This document shows, in pieces, positions 42,622-50,189 of a stretch of DNA of 64,000 nucleotides. The DNA lies in assembly GCA_040882255.1 (NCBI GenBank), contig JBBEBP010000008.1, positions 90,690 to 154,689 on the forward strand, written 5' to 3'. The translations under genes and the position numbers were made by a program. Source of the stretch: PWQG01 sp040882255. Lineage in GTDB: Bacteria > Pseudomonadota > Gammaproteobacteria > Pseudomonadales > Pseudohongiellaceae. The notes under the pieces were generated by a model. It saw nothing but the letters and a program-made list of their open reading frames with translations. It made no database searches and was not told where the DNA came from. How positions within the stretch are numbered: the stretch's first letter is position 1; every line of letters starts with the position of its first letter.

Positions 42622-43100
42622 CTGTTGTGTTCCCGCAGGATGCGCTGCTTCTGTATGTTCCATTCACGCTTCTTCTCGGTGTCGCGCTTGTCGTGTTCCT
42701 TCTTGCCCTGGGCCAGACCGATGAGACATTTGACCAGGTGGCCCTTCCAGTACAGCTTCAGGGCGACACAGGTGTGGCCCTTGTCCTGGGTTTTCGAGAA
42801 CAGCTGCGCCAGCTGCTTTTTGTGTAGCAGCAGTTTTTTTGTGCGCCCCGGGTCCGCGATGACGTGGGTGCTGGCGGTATTAAGGGGGGTGATGTTGCAG
42901 CCCAACAGCCAGGCTTCGCCATCCTTGATCAGGACATAGCTGTCCACCAGCTGCACCTTCTTCATGCGCAGGCTTTTTACTTCCCAGCCTTCCAGCGCCA
43001 GACCGGCCTCGAACGTGTCTTCGATGAAGAAGTCGTGCCGGGCCTTCTTGTTGCGGACGATGGTGGTGTCGGGTGCTTTGCTTTTCTTCGCTTTGACCAT
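42618..43100 (-). CDS. smpB: SsrA-binding protein SmpB
   Basis: The 160-aa protein is the tmRNA partner that delivers it to stalled ribosomes. Signature regions are NKKARHDFFIEDTFEAGLALEGWEVKSLR, DSYVLIKDGEAWLLGCNI and RTKKLLLHK, with the basic tail GKKEHDKRDTEKKREWN that mimics an anticodon stem contact. No Shine-Dalgarno sequence precedes the ATG. Instead TATATAAT lies 9 bases upstream, raising the possibility of a nearly leaderless transcript. Confidence 0.96.
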   Translation of the reverse strand: MVKAKKSKAPDTTIVRNKKARHDFFIEDTFEAGLALEGWEVKSLRMKKVQLVDSYVLIKDGEAWLLGCNITPLNTASTHVIADPGRTKKLLLHKKQLAQLFSKTQDKGHTCVALKLYWKGHLVKCLIGLAQGKKEHDKRDTEKKREWNIQKQRILREHNR

Positions 43101-43108
43101 GGGCGCGG

Positions 43109-43116
43109 ATTATATA
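43109..43116 (-). promoter_or_regulatory. Strong -10 element immediately upstream of smpB
   Basis: TATATAAT on the minus strand is followed by the GC-rich sequence CCGCGCCC and then the smpB ATG. Transcription would begin within a few bases of the start codon. A matching -35 at normal spacing is not evident. Confidence 0.4.
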
Positions 43117-43182
43117 CCGGAGGGAGCCTCCAATAATACCAGTGGGTTCTTGTGCCCGCGAATGGGGACGCGAACCCTTGAA

Positions 43183-43212
43183 TTGACCGCTTCTCCGCGC
43201 CGCTGCTAGAAT
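43183..43212 (+). promoter_or_regulatory. Sigma-70 promoter of the NSS symporter gene
   Basis: TTGACC and TAGAAT with an 18-base spacer and a TGC extension before the -10 lie 49 bases ahead of the symporter ATG. It may also drive ratA, ratB and the genes after them. Confidence 0.55.
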
Positions 43213-43260
43213 CGAGCGAATTGCCAGCGCCCGGCAACTCCGAATAACAAGAGGTCCTGT

Positions 43261-44694
43261 ATGGCGACAGCACGCGGTCAGTTCAGTTCACGATTGGGAT
43301 TTGTTCTGGCTGCAGCGGGTTCCGCCATCGGGCTGGGGAATCTGGTCGCCTTTCCCGTCATGGCCTCGCGTAATGGTGGCGCGATTTTCCTGTTGGTCTA
43401 CCTGCTGTTCGTGGCTTTGATCTGCTTCCCGGTCCTGTTGGCCGAGATTGCCATGGGGCGGCGCAGTCAGCGCAATCCGGTAGGCGCGTTCGCGACCTTG
43501 TCGGACGGTAACCGCGTATGGCGCAACCTGGGTAAACTCGCCATCATCACGCCGTTCATGATCGCCGTTTTCTACACGGTGGTCACCACCTGGATCCTGA
43601 TCTATCTGTTGCGGGCCCTGACCGGTGGTCTGGAGACCCTGGCCACCCCGGAAGCTTTTCCGGCCATGATTGGCTCACCGATCATTTACCTCTTCTTCGT
43701 GCTCCTTCAGATCGGTCTGTTCACTGTGCTGCTGGGTGGTGTCAAGCACGGGATCGAGCGGCTGGCGCGCGTGTTGATGCCTACCCTGGCCGTGATGTTG
43801 CTGGGGCTGATTATCTTCGTGATGACGCTGGAGAACGCCACGCTGGGGTTGCAGTATTATCTGGTGCCGGATTTCAGCCGTCTCAGTGGCAGTGTCATCA
43901 ACGCAGCGCTGAACCAGGCTTTCTTTTCGCTGTCGCTGGGGATGGGGATCCTGATTACCTACGGTTCCTATTTCAGTCGCCAGGATCGTATCGTGGACTC
44001 CGGCAAGATGGTAGTGGTGGCGGACACCGGTATCGCGTTCCTGGCCGGTTTGTTGATCCTGCCGGCCATCTTCGTGTTTGATCCGGCCACCAACACGGAG
44101 GACCTGTCTACCAGCAGTATCGGTCTGATCTTCTCCTATCTGCCGCAGATCTTCCTGTCGATGCAGGACGTGGTCGGTTATACCGGGGCCAGTGCAGTGG
44201 CTTGCGTGTTCTTCGCGCTGGTGCTGTTCGCCGCCATCACCTCCCTGGTCTCCATTCTGGAGATTCCTATCTCCTACCTGATAGACGAGTGGGCGTTTCC
44301 GCGCCGTAAGGCTGTATTGATCCAGGCCAGTGGTGTCACTATCTGCGCGGCTCTGGCGGCAATGTCCTTCGGTATGTCCGGGTTCCTTACCGACTTCATT
44401 CCCTACGGTGGTGGTAGCCGCTCTCTGTTCGACCTGATCGCGGACACGTTCTCGGAAGTGATTCTTCCGCTGGTCGGTTTCCTGGTCTGCATTTTCTGCG
44501 CGTTCCGATGGGGCCGCCAGGGCTTTTCCGAGGAACTGGCGGTGGCCAACCCGGCGTTCCGGGGCTCCCTGATGGAGCGTTATGTCAATTTCGCACTTCG
44601 CACTTTCGTGCCGGTAGTGCTGCTGTTCGTGTTCATCAATTCAGTAGCCGAGAAATACTTTGCGCTGAACCTGCTTGCGTTCACGGGGCTGTAG
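43261..44694 (+). CDS. Sodium-dependent neurotransmitter-symporter family (NSS) transporter
   Basis: The 477-aa membrane protein has about eleven helices. The helix-1 signature RLGFVLAAAGSAIGLGNLVAFPVMASRNGGAIFLLVY contains the unwound GNL segment that binds sodium and substrate in LeuT-like carriers. Helix 6-8 features include FFSLSLGMGILITYGSY and ITSLVSILEIPISYLIDEW. Substrate is probably an amino acid or similar small amine, not determinable here. AAGAGGTC precedes the ATG. The gene interrupts the smpB-ratA pairing I expect in gammaproteobacteria, and its stop is 7 bases before ratA. Confidence 0.93.
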   Translation: MATARGQFSSRLGFVLAAAGSAIGLGNLVAFPVMASRNGGAIFLLVYLLFVALICFPVLLAEIAMGRRSQRNPVGAFATLSDGNRVWRNLGKLAIITPFMIAVFYTVVTTWILIYLLRALTGGLETLATPEAFPAMIGSPIIYLFFVLLQIGLFTVLLGGVKHGIERLARVLMPTLAVMLLGLIIFVMTLENATLGLQYYLVPDFSRLSGSVINAALNQAFFSLSLGMGILITYGSYFSRQDRIVDSGKMVVVADTGIAFLAGLLILPAIFVFDPATNTEDLSTSSIGLIFSYLPQIFLSMQDVVGYTGASAVACVFFALVLFAAITSLVSILEIPISYLIDEWAFPRRKAVLIQASGVTICAALAAMSFGMSGFLTDFIPYGGGSRSLFDLIADTFSEVILPLVGFLVCIFCAFRWGRQGFSEELAVANPAFRGSLMERYVNFALRTFVPVVLLFVFINSVAEKYFALNLLAFTGL

Positions 44695-44701
44695 GTCACT
44701 G

Positions 44702-45139
44702 ATGACAACGATAGAACGCAGTGCGCTGGTGCCCTACTCAGCGGAGCAGATGTTCCGACTCGTGGACGATATCGAGAACTATCCGGCTTTCATGCAGGGG
44801 TGTCTGAAGGCACGAGTGATCGAGCGTAGCGAAGACGAGGTGGTCGGCGAGCTGACGCTGGGAAAAGCCGGTATCACGCAGAGCTTCACCACCCGTAACC
44901 GCCTGGATCCCCCGCACGCAATGGAAATGGCGCTGGTGGAGGGACCATTCAGTGATTTCAGCGCGCTGTGGACCTTCGATCCTCTGTCCGACTCGGCCTG
45001 CAAGGTTTCGCTGCGTATGCACTTCCGCTTTTCCGGCGGGTTGATGGGCCTGGCATTGAACAAACTGTTCAATCACTCGGCCAACGCGCTGGTGGATGAT
45101 ATCGTGGCGCAGGCCGGTCGACTCTACGGGGACGATTGA
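44702..45139 (+). CDS. ratA: RatA / COQ10-like START-domain protein
   Basis: The 145-aa protein has the polyketide-cyclase/START-type fold: it begins MTTIERSALVPYSAEQMFRLVDDIENYPAF and includes TFDPLSDSACKVSLRMHFRFSG and ALVDDIVAQAGRLYG. E. coli RatA has been reported to affect ribosomal subunit association. Homologues of the eukaryotic COQ10 group bind ubiquinone. Both readings are literature knowledge, and the sequence does not settle which applies. The ATG at 44702 lies 7 bases after the symporter stop and just before ratB. Confidence 0.92.
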   Translation: MTTIERSALVPYSAEQMFRLVDDIENYPAFMQGCLKARVIERSEDEVVGELTLGKAGITQSFTTRNRLDPPHAMEMALVEGPFSDFSALWTFDPLSDSACKVSLRMHFRFSGGLMGLALNKLFNHSANALVDDIVAQAGRLYGDD

Positions 45140-45140
45140 A

Positions 45141-45476
45141 ATGGCAGTGGATTCTGGCATAGTTGGTGGCATGATCAGTGTGGAAGTGGCGTGGGCAGAG
45201 CCTGGCCGGCACTGGTTGCGTGAATTGTCGGTACCGGCCGGCACCACGGCGCGGCAGACCGTGATACGGTCCGGCATTGATGACCAGTGGCCGGAGGTCG
45301 ATGTGGAATGCGCGCCGTTGGGTATTTTCTCCCGCAAGCTCGACGGCAGGCAGCAGCCGCTTCCGGATGAATACATGGTGCAGCCGGGAGACCGGGTGGA
45401 GATCTACCGGCCGCTGGAAGTTGATCCCAAACAGGCGCGTCGCCAGCGAGCAGCTGGCAGGCCGATGATCAGGTAA
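45141..45476 (+). CDS. ratB: RnfH-family ubiquitin-like protein (RatB)
   Basis: The 111-aa protein is of the RnfH/UPF0125 group with a beta-grasp (ubiquitin-like) fold: ISVEVAWAEPGRHWLRELSVPAGTTARQTV, LGIFSRKLDGRQQPLPDEYMVQPGDRVEIYRPLEVDPKQARRQRA. It has a basic C-terminus. Its function is not established. It is regularly encoded next to ratA. The start at 45141 follows the ratA stop by one base. An internal ATG at 45171 (MISVEV) would match the usual family N-terminus and is a fair alternative. Confidence 0.88.
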   Translation: MAVDSGIVGGMISVEVAWAEPGRHWLRELSVPAGTTARQTVIRSGIDDQWPEVDVECAPLGIFSRKLDGRQQPLPDEYMVQPGDRVEIYRPLEVDPKQARRQRAAGRPMIR

Positions 45477-45528
45477 TGCAATGGCCGCGATGCCGTGGCG
45501 AGGTTCTGAAAAAAACCAAGGGGCAATA

Positions 45529-45816
45529 ATGAGTGACCAGAACAGACAGCAGGGCGGGTTGCGTGCCTGGTTCCAGAAGGTGGAGGCTGGCGTGCGTGAG
45601 TTCTACGTGGCCCCTTATCGCCAGTCCTTCGCACGCGCGCAACGGGAGGAGGACGATCTGTTCATGTTGATGGTCTTTTCGGAAACCCTCGGGGTACCGA
45701 ATCCGACTGCCTTTTACACGCTGGAACTGTTGCCGGTGGTCTATGACCGTTTTCACGACTGGCATCGCCGAATGGGGATGGAACGCTCTCCACTGGATCA
45801 TGTGCAATGCTGCTAG
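45529..45816 (+). CDS. Small 'cory-CC-star'-like protein with C-terminal Cys-Cys
   Basis: The 95-aa soluble protein has no signal peptide. The conserved core is FYVAPYRQSFARAQREEDDLFMLMVFSETLGVPNP followed by YTLELLPVVYDRFHDWHRRMGMERSPLD. The last two residues are Cys94-Cys95. I recall a small bacterial family called cory-CC-star with exactly this core and ending, whose genes neighbour ArsA-type ATPases. The function is unknown. GGGGCAATA precedes the ATG at 45529. An in-frame ATG at 45481 is unlikely. Its last 10 bases overlap the ATPase gene, a tight coupling. Confidence 0.8.
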   Translation: MSDQNRQQGGLRAWFQKVEAGVREFYVAPYRQSFARAQREEDDLFMLMVFSETLGVPNPTAFYTLELLPVVYDRFHDWHRRMGMERSPLDHVQCC

Positions 45817-46787
45817 AGCTGGCACGTTCACGACGAATACTGTTTTTTGGTGGCAAGGGTGGAGTTGGGAAAACTACCGTTTCAGCGGCCTGCGCCCTGC
45901 GCATGGCTGACGAAGACCGCCGGGTGCTGCTGGTCTCCACTGACCCGGCGCATAATCTGGGACACTTGTTTGCACGTCGCATAGGCCCGACTCCGGTTCG
46001 CCTGGCACCCGGCCTGGACGGTATGGAACTGGATCCCGATCAGACGGTGAACGAGCATCTGAAGGAGGTTGGTTCGGCATTGCGGCGCCTGATGTCCCCT
46101 GATCTTTCCAGTGAGGTCGACAAGCACATCGAGTTGTCCCGCGATGCCCCGGGCATGCAGGAAGCTGCGCTGCTGGAGCGCATTGCCGAGGTGGTGGAGC
46201 AGTCCGGTGATTACGATCTGGTCGTGTTCGATACTGCGCCGTCAGGTCACACTGCCCGCCTGATGGCCCTGCCGGAAATGATGTCGGCCTGGACAGAGGG
46301 GTTGATAAAGCGCCGTGACAAGGCGGACCGGTTCAATGCCGTACTGAAAGGACTTGCCAGTGAGCGGGATGTGGAAAAGCGTATGCTGGGCGATGACACG
46401 GATAGTGGAGCGGATCGTCAGACGCAGATCCGGCGTATCCTCAATCGCCGGCAACAGCGCTTCCGTGAACTGCGTGATGCGCTGGCTGATGGCGGGCGAA
46501 CAGCGTTCGTGATCGTGCTGGCGGCGGAGCGTATGCCGGTTCTGGAGAGTGTGGAGCTGTATGAACGGCTAAGGCGCGCCGGGGTCAATGTGGGCGGGCT
46601 GGTGGTGAACAAACGGCTGCCGGGCGGCATCGACGATCCGTTCTTCTCCGAACGCAGAACGCAGGAGGAGGTGCATCTGAAGACGCTGGAAGAGCAGCTA
46701 CCGGGAGTGGAACGCCAGGACTTGCCCCTTACGGCTCATGACGTCACCGGTCTGGATGCGTTGAGGCGGTTTGCCGATACGTTGTGA
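45807..46787 (+). CDS. ArsA/Get3-family ATPase
   Basis: The 326-aa P-loop ATPase has a deviant Walker A of the ArsA/Get3 class (FGGKGGVGKTT, about 14-24), switch I STDPAHNLG, switch II FDTAPSGHTARLMALPE and the adenine-loop region VVNKRLPGG. It is a single-domain protein, unlike the doubled arsenic-pump ArsA, and no arsenic genes (arsB, arsC, arsR) are nearby. It lacks the CxxC dimer motif of Get3. It overlaps the Cys-Cys protein gene by 10 bases, so its partner is probably that protein. It converges on zur. Confidence 0.88.
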   Translation: MLLELARSRRILFFGGKGGVGKTTVSAACALRMADEDRRVLLVSTDPAHNLGHLFARRIGPTPVRLAPGLDGMELDPDQTVNEHLKEVGSALRRLMSPDLSSEVDKHIELSRDAPGMQEAALLERIAEVVEQSGDYDLVVFDTAPSGHTARLMALPEMMSAWTEGLIKRRDKADRFNAVLKGLASERDVEKRMLGDDTDSGADRQTQIRRILNRRQQRFRELRDALADGGRTAFVIVLAAERMPVLESVELYERLRRAGVNVGGLVVNKRLPGGIDDPFFSERRTQEEVHLKTLEEQLPGVERQDLPLTAHDVTGLDALRRFADTL

Positions 46788-46790
46788 CCA

Positions 46791-47252
46791 TCAGTGAGAA
46801 AGGGCGCAATGGCGGCACAGTCCGCGGAACTCGAACTGCTGGCGGGCCAGCTGGAAGCCGGTGTCGCGGATGTTGGCGCTGAGTTCATCCAGGATTCCAC
46901 GGCGGATACCCACCTCTTCTACATCATGGCAGCGGTCACAGATCAGGAACTGTGGCACTTCATGAGCGTGATCACAGGTGATATGCGAACAGGAAATGTA
47001 CTGGTTGGTGGTCTCCAGACGGTGCACCAGGTCGTTGTCCTTCAGGAACTTCAGCATCCGGTAGACGGACATCACCGACAGCGTCCGCCCGTGAACGTCC
47101 CGGTACTGGTCGGCGATCTGGTAGGCGGACAGTGGCTCCGGTGATTCGACCACCACCTGCAGTACCTGGCGGCGTTTTTCGGTCAGCCGTACGCCCTGGT
47201 GTTGGCAGATGGACTGTGCCCTTTCGAGGATCTCTCGGGTATCCGGTTTCAT
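46791..47252 (-). CDS. zur: Zinc uptake regulator Zur (Fur family)
   Basis: The 153-aa repressor is closer to Zur than Fur: VRLTEKRRQVLQVVVESPEPLSAYQIADQYRD, SVYRMLKFLKDNDLVHRLETTNQYISC, then FLICDRCHDVEEVG and GLCRHC, whose two CxxC pairs form the structural zinc site. The His/Cys-rich stretch SCSHITCDHAHEVPQF carries the regulatory zinc ligands. E. coli Zur aligns well in these regions. The ATG at 47252 has AGAAGG 8 bases upstream. A GTG at 47270 is the alternative. It is 37 bases downstream of bamE on the same strand and may share its transcript. A likely target is the receptor at 20760-22994. Confidence 0.88.
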   Translation of the reverse strand: MKPDTREILERAQSICQHQGVRLTEKRRQVLQVVVESPEPLSAYQIADQYRDVHGRTLSVMSVYRMLKFLKDNDLVHRLETTNQYISCSHITCDHAHEVPQFLICDRCHDVEEVGIRRGILDELSANIRDTGFQLARQQFEFRGLCRHCALSH

Positions 47253-47289
47253 ATCATGGCCTTCTGGCACAGCCCCGGGGCCGGCATGT

Positions 47290-47751
47290 TCAGGAGTTGC
47301 CGCCTTCCGTGCCGCTGTTTCGGCCCGCTTCTTCCGCAGAGCGGTTGGCGGCTGCCTGGTTCCAGGCTGAATCGGGGCCGGGTTCGAAATCCCCTTCCAG
47401 GCGTGTCAGTCGTTCGTCCTCGAAATACAGGGTGACGCGCTCCTGGCCACGCTCTCCGCCGCCGGGCTGGTAGTTGAAAACGTAATCCCAGCGGTCCTGG
47501 TTATAGGGGTCCCGGACCAGCGGAGAGCCCATGACGTAGATGACCTGACGGGGCGTCATGTCCGGTTCCAGTTGGTCGATCATGTCCTGGGTGATGATGT
47601 TGCCCTGGGAAATGGGAATCTTGTAGACGCCCGGGAACTCCGGTGTCGGAATGGACGAGCAGGCACTCAGCGCGAGCGCTGCCAGGAGGGGTAGCGCGAA
47701 GCTGGCGAGCAGGCGGCGCATTGCTGCGGTTCGGACCGAAATCGATAACAT
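47290..47751 (-). CDS. bamE: Outer-membrane assembly lipoprotein BamE
   Basis: The 153-aa lipoprotein is a subunit of the BAM complex that inserts beta-barrel proteins. It has a lipobox LALSACSS (Cys about 31). The family core is VYKIPISQGNIITQDMIDQLEPDMTPRQVIYVMGSPLVRDPYNQDRWDYVFNYQPG, and LYFEDERLTRLEGDF follows. The ATG at 47751 has AGGAAC upstream and keeps the signal peptide. A second ATG at 47721 lacks a ribosome-binding site. It is divergent from fur over 78 bases, a pairing (fur/omlA) known from Pseudomonas and relatives. Confidence 0.93.
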   Translation of the reverse strand: MLSISVRTAAMRRLLASFALPLLAALALSACSSIPTPEFPGVYKIPISQGNIITQDMIDQLEPDMTPRQVIYVMGSPLVRDPYNQDRWDYVFNYQPGGGERGQERVTLYFEDERLTRLEGDFEPGPDSAWNQAAANRSAEEAGRNSGTEGGNS

Positions 47752-47829
47752 GAAGTTCCTGTCTTTTATCCCGTACGTGGAACCGGCATAATACCGCAGA
47801 TACTCTGAGCGGAAAACAGGCGCCAAGAC

Positions 47830-48255
47830 ATGTCGACTGAAAATCAGGAACTGCGCAAGGCCGGTCTCAAGGTCACGCTGCCCCGGGTCAAGATCCTGCA
47901 ATTGCTGGAAACGTCCGATACGCGCCATTTGAGCGCCGAGGATGTCTACAAGGCGCTGATCGATGCCGAAGAAGACGTGGGGCTGGCGACAGTCTACCGG
48001 GTGCTGACGCAATTCGAGAGTGCCGGTCTGGTGACACGGCATCGCTTCGAGGGCGGGCAGTCGGTTTTCGAGATGACGCCGGCCGAACACCACGACCACC
48101 TGGTCTGTAGCAAGTGTGGCCGGGTGGAAGAGTTTTACGATGAAGTGATCGAGCGGCGGCAGGAGGAAATCGCCGAGAAGCTCGGCTTCGAAATTACCGA
48201 TCACAGCCTGTATCTGTACGGGATCTGTTCCGAATGCCGGGCTGAGGGGCTGTAA
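47830..48255 (+). CDS. fur: Ferric uptake regulator Fur
   Basis: The 141-aa iron-responsive repressor has a winged-helix N-terminus (LRKAGLKVTLPRVKILQLLE, ATVYRVLTQFESAGLV) and the classical metal region HHDHLVCSKCGRVEEFYDEVIERRQ, with a C-terminal ICSEC pair. The HHDH and CxxC ligands distinguish it from the Zur protein encoded 0.6 kb away. It is monocistronic. The gap to the convergent recN stop is only 6 bases and holds no terminator. Confidence 0.96.
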   Translation: MSTENQELRKAGLKVTLPRVKILQLLETSDTRHLSAEDVYKALIDAEEDVGLATVYRVLTQFESAGLVTRHRFEGGQSVFEMTPAEHHDHLVCSKCGRVEEFYDEVIERRQEEIAEKLGFEITDHSLYLYGICSECRAEGL

Positions 48256-48261
48256 GCTCTT

Positions 48262-49965
48262 TCAGCCCGCGCTGGCCGCCGGCGCCATCAGCTCCCTGGC
48301 ATGCGCCAGGGACTCTTCCGAAAAGCCCGGCTGGTCTGCGTCACCGCCCAGCATCCTGGCTACTTCCTGCACTTTTTCCTCGTCCGTCAGTGTACGGATG
48401 TGAGTGCCCACTGCGCGTCCCCGCTCATCCTGCTTGGTGACATGCAGGTGGTGGTGGGCCTGGCTGGCGACCAGCGGCTGATGGGTGACGCACAGCACCT
48501 GGCTACGTTCTCCCAGACGCCGCAGCAGGCGGCCGACCGATCTTGCCACCGATCCGCCTATACCGACATCGACTTCGTCAAAGACCATCGTCGGTGTTTC
48601 CGAGGTCATGGCGGTGATGACCTGGATGGCAAGGCTGATGCGTGACAGTTCCCCGCCTGATGCGATCTTGATCAGTGGCCGGGCCGGTTGTCCGGGGTTG
48701 GTGGAGACCAGAAATTCGGTTGTTTCGTTGCCGCCGGCCTGTGGGTGTCCGTCGCCGTTTGGCCGGAAGTTGATCTCCAGGCGGGCGTCGGGCATGCCCA
48801 GTTCGCTCAATTGCTCGTTGATGCGTTCCTGGAGGGTTTCGGCCGCCTCGTGCCGCGCGGTGCTGAGCCGGTCGGCCGCCTTGCCATAGTGACCTTCCAG
48901 CTCCGCCCGGTGTTCGCGCAGTTCCTCGCGACGGGCTTCGTTCTGTTCGCCCGAGGCCAGCTGATCGCGCAATTGCTGATGCAGCGCCGGCAACTCCTCG
49001 GGTGGCACCTTGTGCTTTCTTGCCAGCTGATGGATGTCGGCCAGCCGCTGATTGGCTTCTTCCAGCCGTTCGGGGTCGCGGTCGATGTTGTCCACGCGGT
49101 GGCGCAATTCCGAGACGGCTTCCTCTACCTGGATCTGTGCGTTGCCCAGCAGCTCCCCGACCGGGGCCAGTACCCGGGCGCCGGCCTTCTGCGCCTGCAA
49201 CAGCGCCAGCGCCCGGTTCAGCGCGGCCAGGATGCTCTGATCCTCACTGTCGCTGCACAGATTCAGTACCTGTTGGGCATCCGCTATCATCTCGTCGGCG
49301 CTTCCCAGTTCCCGGCAAAGCCGGTCCAGCTCGGCGGGTTCGTCCTCACTGATTGCCAGCTCATCGAGTTCACTGGTCTGGTAGCGCAGCAGTTCCTGTT
49401 GTGCGGTGGCTTCCTCGGCCTGGCGGTCGAGATCGGTCAGCGCCTGGCGGCACTGGCGCCAGTCCCGCCAGATGCGGTTCACTTCCCCGGTCAAAGAGTG
49501 GTGGCCGCCGAAATCATCCAGCAGGCGGGCGTGACTCTGCCGGTCAAGCAGGGTCTGGTGCTCATGCTGGCTGTGGATGTCGATCAGTAGCTCGCCGATG
49601 ATCTTCAGGGACTGCAGGTTGACCGCCACGCCGTTGACCCATGCGCGGCTGCGCCCGTCCGCGCCGACGCTGCGGCGCAGTATGCAGGTATCCGGTTCGT
49701 CCGGGGAGTCGAGTTCCTGCTCCTTCAGCCAGGCGCCGGCGCGCTGCAGCCCGCTGGTCTCGAAACGGGCAGTGATGTCGGCCCTGTCGGTGCCGCTGCG
49801 CACCATTTCGCGGTCGCTGCGGTCGCCCAGGGTCAGTCCCAATGCGCCCAGGATGATGGATTTGCCGGCCCCGGTTTCCCCGGTGACGGCGGTCAGTCCG
49901 TGCTGGAACTCGATATCCAGCGTGTCGACGATGGCGTAGTTGCGGATACTCAGCTGGCTCAGCAT
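48262..49965 (-). CDS. recN: DNA repair protein RecN
   Basis: The 567-aa SMC-like ATPase acts in double-strand break repair. The N-terminal ATPase half starts MLSQLSIRNYAIVDTLDIEF with Walker A GETGAGKS (about 30-37). A long coiled-coil region (about 150-370) is rich in Glu, Arg, Leu and Gln. The C-terminal half has the signature SGGELSRISLAIQ and Walker B TMVFDEVDVGIGGSVA. The length is usual for RecN. I see no clear SOS box in the 224-base gap upstream. Confidence 0.96.
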   Translation of the reverse strand: MLSQLSIRNYAIVDTLDIEFQHGLTAVTGETGAGKSIILGALGLTLGDRSDREMVRSGTDRADITARFETSGLQRAGAWLKEQELDSPDEPDTCILRRSVGADGRSRAWVNGVAVNLQSLKIIGELLIDIHSQHEHQTLLDRQSHARLLDDFGGHHSLTGEVNRIWRDWRQCRQALTDLDRQAEEATAQQELLRYQTSELDELAISEDEPAELDRLCRELGSADEMIADAQQVLNLCSDSEDQSILAALNRALALLQAQKAGARVLAPVGELLGNAQIQVEEAVSELRHRVDNIDRDPERLEEANQRLADIHQLARKHKVPPEELPALHQQLRDQLASGEQNEARREELREHRAELEGHYGKAADRLSTARHEAAETLQERINEQLSELGMPDARLEINFRPNGDGHPQAGGNETTEFLVSTNPGQPARPLIKIASGGELSRISLAIQVITAMTSETPTMVFDEVDVGIGGSVARSVGRLLRRLGERSQVLCVTHQPLVASQAHHHLHVTKQDERGRAVGTHIRTLTDEEKVQEVARMLGGDADQPGFSEESLAHARELMAPAASAG

Positions 49966-50103
49966 GTAGCTTGGTCCCTGGCGCTGTGGAATGCGTCTGG
50001 CCTTTCGACACTGTCGGAGGTGTCCTCGAAGTATTCTACCGCATCCTGCGCTCTCCGCCAGTGACCGTAGAGCGGTTTCCCGTGTGACCCGGGAGCGTTT
50101 TCC

Positions 50104-50131
50104 CTTGAATCGTCCATCATTGACCCCATAT
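50104..50131 (+). promoter_or_regulatory. Sigma-32 heat-shock promoter of grpE-dnaK-dnaJ
   Basis: CTTGAA and CCCCATAT are separated by 14 bases, an exact match to the sigma-32 consensus (CTTGAA N11-16 CCCCATNT). It lies 58 bases before the grpE start. Confidence 0.93.
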
Positions 50132-50189
50132 GTGGAGAATCAGATGGCCAATCAGCCTGAACAACGCATATTCGCACAGGGTATTCTCT

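Noticed and set aside
44702..45476. ratA-ratB as a toxin-antitoxin pair
   Set aside because: The names come from an early E. coli report. Both proteins belong to conserved housekeeping families (START/COQ10-like and RnfH-like), and nothing here suggests a toxin.
45807..46787. An arsenic-resistance function for the ArsA-like ATPase
   Set aside because: No arsB, arsC or arsR is nearby. The protein has a single ATPase domain and no arsenite-binding Cys triad that I can see.
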